From NCBI RefSeq assembly GCF_027744825.2, contig NC_071335.1, positions 30,889,501 to 30,953,500 of the forward strand: a DNA stretch of 64,000 bases. Direction: 5' to 3'. Shown here in pieces: positions 12,161-24,300 of the stretch. Below the pieces are notes generated by a model. The model made no database searches and was not told where the DNA came from. It saw only the letters and a list, made by a program, of their open reading frames with translations. The translations under genes and the position numbers were made by a program. The DNA is from Synchiropus splendidus (taxonomy: Eukaryota; Chordata; Actinopteri; Syngnathiformes; Callionymidae). Numbering within the stretch: position 1 is the stretch's first letter; each line of letters opens with the position of its first letter.

Positions 12161-15100
12161 ATGGGGTTGTTTAAGATCCTGGCGTTGCTCCTCATCTTGC
12201 AGACCGGAGCAGGAAGTTCTTCAGGTGCACGTTTTCTTCATTGTTTGTTGAAGCTGTTGAGCTCTATAATCTACTATGTACATTGACTTCACTTCTCTCA
12301 AGCAGAACTGATGAATGGAGAAAAGGATGTCTCAAACTATTTCTTCACTGACATGATGCCTTCAGGTAAGGATCGGTTGACAGAGCCATCTGTGAGAAGC
12401 AGATCATTCCACTTGAGCGTTTTGGGAAAATGTGATGCTTGCTTTCTCTGCAAAACAAGATGAAACCACACTTCCGGAACCCACAACTACACCTGAAGGA
12501 ACGACAACCATGCAACCCACAACTGCTGAAACTACATCTGAAGGAACGACAACCATGCAACCCACAACTGCTGAAACTATGACTCCGGAAACCACAACTG
12601 CTATTACAACTCCAGAACAATCAACTACAGAACCCACAACTACTGATACTATTACGACTGAACCTACAACTGCAAGAACTACAGATGCCACAGCTTCTAG
12701 AGTCACTGTGGACTGTAGCGGTATGTGGAAATTAAATATAACTTTGTAAAACCTGTAAAACTGTAAAAAGACCTGTTTCTCATCTTGCCTTTAATCCTGT
12801 AAATGTGTGGTAAATAATGATGTACCCAATCTTCTCCACTACCGTCAAGCTCCTCCTCCCATGCGACTGGTCAACGGCAGCAGCCACTGCGCTGGCAGAG
12901 TCGAGGTCCTTCTTGATGGTCGTTGGGGAACGGTGTGCGATGACTTCTGGGACCTGCGTGATGCCAATGTGGTGTGCAGACAGCTCAACTGCGGCAGAGC
13001 AGTGGCTGCTCCTCTCAACGCTCGCTTTGGAGAGGGAGCTGGACCCATCTGGTTGGATGATGTCCAATGTCAAGGTCATGAATGCTCTATCACGGCATGC
13101 AGACATGCAGGATTTGGCGTCAACAACTGCAGACATATGGAAGATGCTGGGGTCATTTGTGAAGGTAATTACAGTCACAACATTTTAGGAAAAGTATTAA
13201 TAATTGTTAATTTTTCATTTAATGTTTGTGTAACAAAACAAAACATACAATTCTGTGCATTTTCTTTCTGCTTCGGATTGTTATTCTTTTGTGTCTTGGT
13301 TTCCCTTTTGGAAAGTTAAGTCCTTGTACTTGAATTAAATTATTTTTACGTCCTTCCAAGCGGTTACTCAAGGTTCAAATTGCTCATGTCTTTTCTGTTC
13401 AGCTCACCTTGGGCCCAACACAACCACTATCCCACGCCCAACTACACCCCCTGCTGAATCAACCACTCATATAATGCAGAATCAGACTTCTGCTCCTGCA
13501 ACGACTGCGAACGTCTCGCTGGCTGAAGGGCAGATCCGCCTGATCGGAGGGAGCAGTTCATGCTCTGGAAGAGTGGAGATCAATTTTTCTGGACGGTGGG
13601 GGACAGTGTGCGACGACCTCTGGGACGTGACCGACGCTCAGGTGGTGTGCAGACAGTTGGGCTGTGGCAGGGTCCTGTCAGCTCCAGGTAGTGCCCGCTT
13701 TGGACAAGGCAGTGGGCCCATTTGGCTGGACGACGTCCGTTGCAATGGACAAGAGTCCAGTCTCAGCGAGTGCCGTCACCGAGGGATCGGATCTCACGAC
13801 TGCAGCCACAGAGAGGATGCTGGGGTGGTTTGTGAAGGTAAATTCATTGACAGTTCCACCATTTAGCCAGTGTTTTCCACCAACATGATCTGCTGCGTTT
13901 ATCTCATCTCCACCTCTGAAGCGGCTGCCCCAGTCAGGTTGGTCAACTCAGGCAGCCGCTGTACGGGCAGAGTGGAGATCTTCCACAACAACCAGTGGGG
14001 GACGGTGTGTGACGACCTCTGGGACCTCAACGATGCCAACGTGGTGTGCAGACAGCTGGACTGTGGCCGCGCTAGAAGCGCCCCTCAAAATGCAGCCTAC
14101 GGCCAAGGAAGTGGCCCCATCTGGCTGGACGACGTCAACTGTTCTGGGAGAGAAAATTCCATCACCGACTGTCGCCATCGAGGATTTGGGATCCACAACT
14201 GTGCACACAGGGAGGACGCCAGTGTTGTCTGTGAAGGTGAGCTTCCTTCCTCTACTGAGTATCACGTAAAGCCACTGTGTTCATGTTTAACTACCGGAGT
14301 TATTCATCAATTCTCATGACAAATTTCAGATACAGACGATTCACTCAGACCTTCTCAGCTGGTTTGCAGCAGTAGCAAGATCCAGGTTGGCCTCAATGTG
14401 GTCAGCTTCCTCAACCTTGGTTTGGATGCTCGATCCGGCAATCTTGCAATGCGAAACTGCACATACACAAGAGTGTCGAATGGCGTCGTGTGGTATGAGG
14501 TTGTGAACCAAGCTGGTGCCTGTGGAAACGAACTGACGGTAAAGAAAGACGACCTATCACCACAGTCACACTGGTGTTATTCTGATCACTGGTCATCCTC
14601 ACTTCTGCTGCACAAGCTACAAGATGTTGATTGTCTTTTTATCATTCCACCACTTCTTTCAGACCAACATCACGCATGGCATCTACTCCAACACCTTGTT
14701 CGTCTATCCTGCCAACAACAACTCTTTTGCCATTCCAAAGAGAATTCCTTTCTCCTGTGTCTATTCCCTGGATACAGATTCCACTTTGAATGTGGCCGTG
14801 GGACCACTGCCGTAAGTATGACACACCTGACGACAGCGCTCTCCTCGCCCAATATTTCATCTCTTGACCTCTTCATCTGCATCACAGTTTCCAGTCCTTC
14901 CTTAAGTGAGCTGTAACTGCACTTCTGTTCCCGAACATAGCATCGTAGGGTGGAGATGTACCGTCTCTAGCTGATCACAGCTCAATGCCAAACCTTGAAA
15001 AACACAACACACAAACTAAGCCAAGTCTTTCACCATGGAGCCAACCAAAGAAGATGTTTGTTGTGGCGTCCACAGGATTGACGGAGGAGTGTCCGGCTCT

Positions 15101-15808
15101 GGACCCAACACTGTTGCCCAGATGCGCTTGTACCGCGACTCAGGCTTCACTTCAACTTACCCCGGAGGTCGGGTAACCATGGAGCTGGGCTCACCTCTCT
15201 ACGTGGGCGTCACTGTGGATAGAAGAGACCAGAGCTTTGCTGTGGTCCTGGACGACTGTTACGCCTCTCACTCACCCAGACCCAGCAGCTTCGGCCGTTA
15301 CCCTCTCATCAATAACAAGTGAGCGAGCGTAACCTGGAAATGCCTTCACAGCTTTGTGATGTGAAACCATCACTTCTCCACATGGTCCCTGGCAGGTGCT
15401 CAGCTGACCGCCGGCAGGTTGCCGTCATTGAGAATGGCTCGTCCCTACGGGCTCGCTTCTCTGCACTGTTCTTCCTGCTGCAGGGTGAATACAGAGACGT
15501 TTACCTTCACTGCAACCTCAGCCTCTGTGACCGCAGGAGAACCTCTTGTGTTCCAGTGAGTCTCACTTAGATAGTGCAGTCACATGCCATGCGCTTAGTT
15601 CCTGCTGATTCTTACCATTTTCTTCTGGCTCCATCACCATAGTCCTGCTCAAGAAGAAGATCTCGATCTGTGTCCGACTCTGCTCCATTGAAGTCCCTCA
15701 CTGTTGGTCCCATCGTTTGTGAGTACAAACACGATTCTGCTGCACCACATGCACAGTCATGTTCTAATCTCACTTTCCTTGTCTTTAGTCAACAAACCGT
15801 CCAAGTGA
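12161..15808 (+). CDS. secreted DMBT1-like protein: mucin-like stretch, 3 SRCR domains, ZP module
   Basis: Coding exons: 12161-12224, 12303-12365, 12460-12720, 12850-13164, 13403-13837, 13922-14236, 14330-14538, 14663-14811, 15076-15318, 15396-15555, 15643-15718, 15789-15808. These give 769 residues with an unbroken frame. Residues 1-18 or so are a signal peptide ([18 protein letters not shown]). A Thr/Pro-rich mucin-like region follows, then three group B SRCR domains (motifs [21 protein letters not shown]), each carried by a phase 1-1 exon. The second SRCR exon has its own Thr-rich linker. The last exons make a ZP polymerisation module. Near the end a basic cleavage site (RRRSRS) precedes a short hydrophobic patch (LTVGPIVF), and there is no membrane anchor. 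This order matches DMBT1/gp340-type mucosal proteins, which bind bacteria and polymerise through ZP. Its function here is inferred from the family. The first SRCR has an extra Cys (GHEC). Confidence 0.9.
12495..12584 (+). repeat. 45-bp tandem duplication in the mucin-like exon
   Basis: Two consecutive 45-bp units (12495-12539 and 12540-12584) are identical over the first 39 bases. Each encodes [13 protein letters not shown] plus two variable residues. The frame is kept, so the duplication lengthens the O-glycosylated stalk by 15 residues. Confidence 0.9.
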
Positions 15809-15954
15809 GTGGCAAGCGGGACGTTGACCTTGTCTCCTGAATGTTTCCTTTTCCTTACAAAATGATTTCATCTGATTGACTGGCTTTCACACTGCACTAA
15901 CGCAGATATTAAACTACATTTCACACATTAATCCTCTGTTAGTTCCACATAATG

Positions 15955-15960
15955 AATAAA
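15955..15960 (+). terminator. polyadenylation signal of the SRCR/ZP gene
   Basis: A canonical AATAAA lies about 150 bases after the stop codon at 15808, giving a short 3' UTR. Confidence 0.75.
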
Positions 15961-17100
15961 CTTTTCTGAGCATACTTTAGAGATGTCCTGTCATTTGTTT
16001 CAATCTATAATTAGACTTTCTCAGGGCCAGTGCAGCAGCCTCACTGCAAAAAAATGGAGGTTTCATTCCAGCTTGTGTGACGTCTATGTATATATGGGCC
16101 CTGAGATGTTCTCTCAACCTGCCTAGGGTCCCTATGAAGGGCATTATCGCAACTCCTCTTATCAGTCTTGGAAAAGACCAAACATGTCAAACTTATTATT
16201 CAACAGCTTCACACCCTGCATACATACAGCACAAGTACCTGTAACACACCCTTATTTCTATGTAGCAAAATAGAAAAAAAGCTAAAAAAAAACAAAAAAA
16301 CATCCATTATGAGGAAACACATGAATGGTACCTTTCACAACACCAAACTGTGTTCTTAGAACAGAAGCTTTCTTCTTCCTGCAGTACTTTCCATTCAGGT
16401 TCCAAATGGGTAACAGTAACCCTTTCATCCTTCCCAATAAAACTTCACTGAGTCCCGTCTACTGTGACTGAAACACAGTCTGTGAACTCAAGGAAGAGTT
16501 GCTCCATTGTAGTCTCAAAAACAAACATGGTCCATTTGAGCGCTGTGTAGAACTTGATGTCCAACCTTGTTGGCCTTTCCAAACCTGAAGTCATGACCGT
16601 GCCGAGCTGGTGTGATCAATCAAAAACAATAAGACTGGCAATAAACCTAGCTGGTCAGAAGCCCTCGTCTTTTAGAGATAGAAAAAAAAATACAGTGTAT
16701 AAAACTGTATTTTCTTTTTATACACTGGCTGCTTGGGCTTTATACACAGAAAGCCCATGCAGGATGACTAGACTGGACGCTGAGCTTAACAACAAACATT
16801 GTGCAGCAGGAGACCATTCACCAGCATAGTTCAGATCCATGTCTTAGATATTAAGAAGCTTCTTCGAGTGAAAATAATCAGCAGTTACACAATGGAGAGA
16901 CTCTGGTTGCCACCATTTATATCAAAATACAATTGCCATTCGGTTGTTTCAAGATGACTTTCATTAATTTAACTAAAATGTTCAATGCATTGTTTAATAT
17001 TTCAACTTAACTAAGGGTGACCTTTTATGTCATTTAGGATCAACCATTAGCAAACTGCCGTGTGACTTCTTTACACATCTCCTTTCAGTGGGGCAAAGGG
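15961..17100. other. intergenic, no gene seen
   Basis: About 1.1 kb between the SRCR/ZP gene and the gng5 promoter. Only short frames without motifs and an A-rich run near 16275-16300. Confidence 0.5.
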
Positions 17101-17149
17101 CAAAACTAAGCAACCACCAGGGCATGCAGTTTTCTCCCGAGTGACGGAT

Positions 17150-17345
17150 GAGAAATGTACACAAAGGGGCGTGGCTTTGTGACTGACACGATTACAATCC
17201 AGTCTGGAGTCCAAGAACCGGCTGAAGGGGCGGGCTCTGAGTCGTTCGTGTTTTCCTGTCCAGTTGAGGCGTTTGGAGCTTTGAGGCTAGTTTCCGTTCG
17301 CTGCGGTCTTTTTTTTTTTTTTAAATATTCTCAACAACACTCGCC
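17150..17345 (+). promoter_or_regulatory. gng5: GC-box promoter of gng5
   Basis: Two GC boxes (ggggcgtgg near 17166 and ggggcggg near 17227) lie just before the first coding exon. There is no TATA. This fits a broadly expressed gene. Confidence 0.5.
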
Positions 17346-17876
<531 letters not shown>

Positions 17877-20470
17877 GGTGGGTTATTTGTTAATCTAAGC
17901 TGTTACGCACGGCCGCGGATAAATCGTCTCTTGATAGAGGAGCTGTTGTCGACAACAGGGAAAACTTGCTGCATTCCATTTATGGCAGCCAGTTGCTACT
18001 GTCATGTGGGAATCTCTGACCATCTAAATGATGATTTAAGTGGTGATCATTTGTTCGGTCAGATGAGTTGTTGCTCACAGAAACAAGACAAAACTGAATC
18101 AAAGCAAATGATCTGAAGCTGTGATAGAACATTCCACATTTATTGGTACAATATTATATAGAACAGTGCTTACGTTTCAGAAGTTCCTGTGACTGACGAA
18201 AATAAACAAAGCACAGTCCATTTGTTTTTATTACACTGTCATTAACCCTTTCCCACGGTCTCACTTCCTTCAACATGCTGAGCGGTTCTATGATAATCTT
18301 CCGCTGGCTCTTTGGTTCTGTGTTGCAACCCATTGAAGCACAGTCATCATTGGGCCCAACATGCACAGTGACATAACACTGCACAGCAGTGTGGATACAA
18401 TCTGCACAAGACTAGAGAGAGAGAGAGGCATTCGCTGAGCCAGTCAGCAACCACAATACTAACTAACATGCTCTGATTGTAGCATGTCTTCCATCTAAAT
18501 ATTTCTATTGACCACATTCATATTATAATGTCATGCAACAACTAGCTTGGAAAGTTACTGTGTGTAAGGCCCCAAGGTGTTTTTGCATTTAACAGAAAAC
18601 TTGAACAAAAATATTCTCTTGTTGTTTGTTTAAAGACAATCTGCACCATTATAACTAACTGTTAAGGGAGAGTAAAACTTAAAAATGTAATTTTGCCAGC
18701 AAAACTTCACCCAAATCATACAGTTCCCTCTGTCAAGTCAATGGAGTGCTTGTTCATGCAGTACTTCCTACCTTCCTATCCTACCTTGACGTGATCATTC
18801 ACAACAGAAACATGAATTTAATTTTTGATGTATTTGATGTATTTTTTTAATTTTTCATTGTATGATGTATTTCGCTGTTAACGCAGAGAGGCACATCACA
18901 TATATGTGTCCGTCTCTTTCAAAATAAATTTATTGAAATAAAACATTGATAATGGGACAAGACAAAGATGTTTCCAGTTTGGTGGCGTTTCTGACTTGCA
19001 TGACTTGCTACACGGAATTTCCTTTTGGCTGTACGGCTTTTTCGGCAGTATTGGAACTTTAAAGACAAACATTATGATTATAGAATTCTTGAATCCAGAA
19101 TCATGGAAGCTATTTTGGTTATTTACTGTTTTTTTCCAGAAGTATATACTGTAATGGCCCTGGCCCGCGTGTTGTTTAAAGCAGGCGGCTCTTGTTTAAA
19201 ATGCTTGTATCTTCAAGTGGTTTATTGGGTTTCCTTGTGTCTTCTATCCCAGGGCATGAAGAGCCGAAGAGGATTTGTACAACAAATGCTGACTTCACCT
19301 TGACTTGACTTTGCTGTAGGTGCCTACAGCTTTTATTTGGGATTACAAGCTTGGAAGAAAAATTGGTCAATTTGTGTCGGAGTCATAATAATTCCCTTCT
19401 GTTACATGAAAGCAGGGCCAAACTCTACTAATAATATATTATGATGTAGTTTATAACACTAGCTTGTCTAAAATGGTTCGACTGTACACTATGGACACAT
19501 TATTTTAATAAGTTATTATTTTAAAGAGTGTTTTTTTTTTTTCAGGGGTCATCAGATATTCAGAGCAGGTGGGCCAATAGTGGGATGATGATTGTTTTGG
19601 AAATCATGTTTGTTGATTCTAAATTCAGCTCATATATACGTTTGTGGAAAAGACAACTACAAAATCCCCATACCTTTCTTGAAGCTTGAAGAAACTGTTG
19701 CATTACTGGCCACACACAGAATCATCTTTCTGCCTACAGAAGTTTTGTTTTTATGTTAAACCGTGCTACTGTGTGATAATCTGAGAAGTTGAATAAACTT
19801 TTTGTGATGCTGTCGATGAGTTTCTGTTTGCTTTAGTCCTTATCAAGCGGTCATGCTGTTTACACGCCATATAAAACAGAATTCTCAGCAAATTTATTTT
19901 TCGGCTCAGCAATGTTTCATTGCAGTTTTATTTTTTAAGATTCTACTTAAAGTGTGAATGGAGGATGAGGAGGCTAATGATCAAGATGTGAACATGGTGG
20001 AGGCTCATATGCAGAAAGAAGAACTATAGTTATATTTTACAGTTTGTTCATAGTGTTTTAAGGTGACTTGTCTGTTGTGTCCAGAATCTTAAAGGTGTTA
20101 AATGAATAAAAGCTTAGTATTTTGTTGAGAGGCACCTAATTGAATAAAGAAGAATAAAAAGAGGGAAATTTGCCTTTTTGACTATGTTTTGAATGCTACC
20201 AGAGGTGTAAGGAGTAAGAACCGAAAATAGAGTGAGAAGATGTGACAGGCTGATGTTTTCATTTTGCGCCTTGTAATAAAGATCCTGAAGGAAGAAAATG
20301 TATCCATGTACCAAAGAAAAATAATGGACCTTTTCCTACATAAATGTTAAATAAAGCTATTTCAAATGAGTAACGTCCAACTTATATTTACCACTGTAAT
20401 ACTGCATTGTTGTTTTTCTTTATTTAAGATATGAAGTTAATAAAATTATTTTGTTACATAGACTTTTCAG
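17877..20470. other. gng5 3' UTR and intergenic sequence
   Basis: AATAAA motifs occur near 18203, 18920 and 19793, so the gng5 3' UTR could be short or reach about 2 kb. Several short frames (for example 19025-19303) have no motif. No other gene is seen. Confidence 0.4.
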
Positions 20471-20924
20471 CGAGAAGAGTGACGTAATTACGCACCAGAC
20501 GCGCCAACAGTTGACGTCAGGTTGAGCGTTGCACTCGGGTTGAACGAAGTTGGTAAAGGAAACTATTACTTAAACGACAATGTCAGTAGTTCTGCTAACA
20601 TCCGCGGTTATATGGTACGCCGCGGTAACTTACCGGCGGTCCGTCGACCGTGGTTAGAATTTTGGACAGATTTTACCGAGCATGAAAATGTCAGTATAAG
20701 ATGGTAGGTGAATTGGTAAGTTTTATAAAGAGCGTGGACTATTATATTTTACCCGCTTATTTAGCTATTTAACGTTGCGAACGGTGGAGTAGTGTATTCG
20801 ATTAACCGGAAGTAGCATTTCAGAATAAGTTTAACTGGAAGTGAATCGTTAATATCTGACTTGACATAGTTAAATAGAAGAGACATTTACAACCAAATTT
20901 GGACCGGTACTGAGCATCCTCGTG
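20471..20924 (+). promoter_or_regulatory. ssx2ip: probable ssx2ip promoter and untranslated first exon
   Basis: This stretch is locally CpG-enriched, contains a CRE-like tgacgtca near 20512 and ends at a good donor (cgtg|gtaagt, 20924). It precedes the first coding exon by about 400 bases. The assignment is inference. Confidence 0.35.
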
Positions 20925-21331
20925 GTAAGTTGTGTACTGGCTGACACGTTCTGATAAATATTTATATATTCATGAATAACTAATCATATTCACGGTATAG
21001 AGTAATGAAGTGATCACTCAGTCTAGGTGTATGTGTTCTGTGGGAGGAAACCAGAGTGCTGGAGGACTGCCATATTTAAATCAAAGTAGAAACAACCTCA
21101 AGCCATTGCCACAGAAAGTTTTAAAAGGGTTGTCGGACTCTACTTGTCATCTATGGTGGAAGTAACAGCCGGTGCCAGTGGACGTGTGGGTTGGGCCTCC
21201 GCACTTCTGCCATTAATCACCAGAATCACCGTCAGCTGAAAGCTTTGACAGCCTGAGGCGTCTGATGTGGCTGATAAAAAACAGCTTATAAAAACTCTCA
21301 TTTAGTTATTTGCTGAAACAATAAGTCCAAG

Positions 21332-24300
21332 ATGGATGGCAAGCTTCATCAGAAGAGAGTTAGGAGGCGGCTGAAGTGCTCAGGTAAGTGAGCGAAATGT
21401 TACTGTGAGAATAGCTTACGTGGGGTTCACACAGTTCTTTCTACCGGTTCCACTCATTTCATGGTTTTATCCATTTAGCTGAAGCGGCCCAACATGCACC
21501 CTGGGTGGATGAGCGGAATGATGTCCATGATCAGTGTGTCTTGTTAAGAGTGAGTGTGTTTTGTTATTCATCCTGTGATCACTCATGATATTTTTGCTTC
21601 ATGTGCTTTGACGCTTTTAAAGACTTGATTTGTTGTGCTTCCATGTTGCATTGCATGACAAAACAGGAACTCTTTAAATTGAGTCAACAGAAAAAAAGAC
21701 AATAAAAAAAAAGAAATTGTCATCATGCAGAAGTGAAGATTACACTTAGAAATCATGTCAATCCTTAGTCGGCTCTAGAAAGATCAGCTAAAATGAACCA
21801 TTTTATCATTGAACTGCTAGAAAAAAATGTTGACTATAAAGAAAAAGAACAGCCATACAGGGTTGAATTATCTCTAATGGCAGACCTTGAAAAGCGCTTG
21901 ACGAGAAATGGAAACTATAAATCTGTGGACAAACTGATATAGGTCATGGTTACAGATCCATTTGTTTCTTTCTCTTGTATGTAAAGCCCAAATTGTTTTT
22001 TTCCAGCTTCCAACTAGAGACTGAAGAGAGCCGAGGTTGGCATATTTGGTGTGAGACAAGTCTGTGGCTGATCCTCCTGTCTTGAACCAGCAATTTGCTG
22101 TTAAAATAGGCTAATACATCATTGTCTCTGGGTCTTAATCAGCCACTTCAATCGTTGTGCTGTGAGGTCATACTGAAAGAGCAAATTCTGTATTTGAACA
22201 GGAGCAGCTCAAAGAGATGGACGACCACGTGGCCCGGCTGCAGGAGATGCTGAGATGTGAAAGGAGCAAAGTAAAATGGACACTGGCGATGAAACCCAAC
22301 GTTGTTGATCTGAACTCCAGTTCATCTTTGTATTCTGCAGAGCACCACCCTGCAGCTGAGATGTAACCAGCAGGAGGCAGAGTTGAAGCGGCGAGAGCAG
22401 CTGACTAACAGACTGAGGGAGCGACTTTCGCAGTGGACAGATGGGCACAAAGAAAAAGGACCCAGTGAGTCCTTTAACTACCCCACCCACCAGCTTCCCT
22501 TGCTTTCTCAACCTTGACTGCTCAATATCCATCTCTTGATCTAATCCTCTTCATGTAGATAGCTTCTAACAAGTTGTATCTTTTTCCATCCCAGCCATTG
22601 ACGTTCTGAATTTGCCCCCCCGAGGTCGAGCCAAAAGAGAACCTGCAGCGTTCCGGTCCATTGCAAAGTGATGACTCAAAAATTCCATGTGGTTTCAAAT
22701 GTTTCTCATGGATCAAAGCTTACAACTCACCTTCTTGCAGGCGTGAGGACACGGCCGTCCGCCTCATGCTGGAGCGCAGAGAAGCGGAGCTGAGAGAGGC
22801 TATGAAGCTGCGTCACAGCGTCACCACCCTGCTGCACTCCCTCAGACGTGACATGGAGCGGGTGAGAAACAGAGCAAAAATCCAGGTTGACTGCACAGTG
22901 ATGGTCATGGACTCTTATGCCCGAGTTGTTGTGAATTCTTGAAAGAATCACTTAAAACTTGCTTACTGTTGTGAAACCGTCCATGCAGAGACAGAGGCCT
23001 GTCATCTTTTAAAATGTAGGACATTTTTTATTCAAATATCAGCATCTGGAATATTACTTTATCTTCTCGCTCTTTTCTTTATGTTAAGACCCTGTCGGCG
23101 TCGACGGATCTTCCCGTGGAAGTTCAGAAAGACGACAAAGAGTTGAGTCAAGCTGAGGCAGCACTGGGTGACCATGTGACCGGCGGCGTCATCCATGGTT
23201 GGAAGCTGGTGCAGAAGAGACTTGCAGACCTGCTGTCCAGTGGTATCTCTCAATGCTCTCACACTGTTGCATTAGCTCCACGTGAAGTGAATTGTCAAAT
23301 CCAGAAATCATAAAGCAAATATCTCAGGAGGAGTGCAACAATCCGGTCTGCCCTCCAGAGGATTTTCATGGTAACTGGTTCTAGGGGGTTAGAATCTACA
23401 AGTTGTACAAAGACTTCCTCTAAAACACAATATAAACCTTTGTCTCCTGAAGTCCCAGTGTATTTTTTGTGATGCTGGGGTGGAGTCAAATATAGAATGT
23501 CAATGTCTGTTCAGGTTGTGTAAAGATCTGAATAAAGTAGTGTAAACACAAAATAATTTTCATTGAAAATTTGACAGAAACATGTCATTAAGCAAAAGCT
23601 TTTTCTTTTCAAAGCTTTTCTTAATCCGACAGTGGGAATCCAGTATCTCAAATTCACTTTGTTTGCTCAATCGCAGGCCGCAGTGCTGCAGGCACTGACC
23701 AGGACAAGCTCCTGGCTCAGATGGAGATGGAACTCCAGGAGAGTGAGCAAATTGTCAGGATGCAGCAACAGATGCTTCAGGTGAGAAATAAAAGCATTTC
23801 CATTGTTGAATGCAGTTGCAGTCATGTCAAGAATGGCTTAGTTGACCCTGTGAAATATATCAGACTTGACGTCATTTATCCCATTTTCACTGTTTCCTTC
23901 AGGAGAGCTTTGTGTCGCCCGTGCCAGTTGAGCTGTCCGACTCGTACTTCCTGGAGGAGTGGGAACGTCTCCAAATGAGATGGGAGGAGTTCAAACACCA
24001 GAGGTCATCGTTTGAAATGGAACGGAGGGCCTTCACCGATGCTGCCATAAGATTAGCTAAAGAGGTGTGCGGGTGAAGGAATGCAATTCTTTTATTTTCA
24101 TTCCTAAGCACCGCGATGGAATCTCGACCAGCACATGTCTTATCTGCCCACAGCGCCGTGAGTTTGAGCAGCAGAAGGGGTTCCTCCTGCAGCAGCAGTA
24201 TCTGACTGAGCCGCCTGTGTATGTGCAGGCACCGCAGGAAGGCCGTGCCGTGAGCCCGTCTCTCAGTGAGTATGCCGGAGCATCTCATGCGTGAGGTCAG

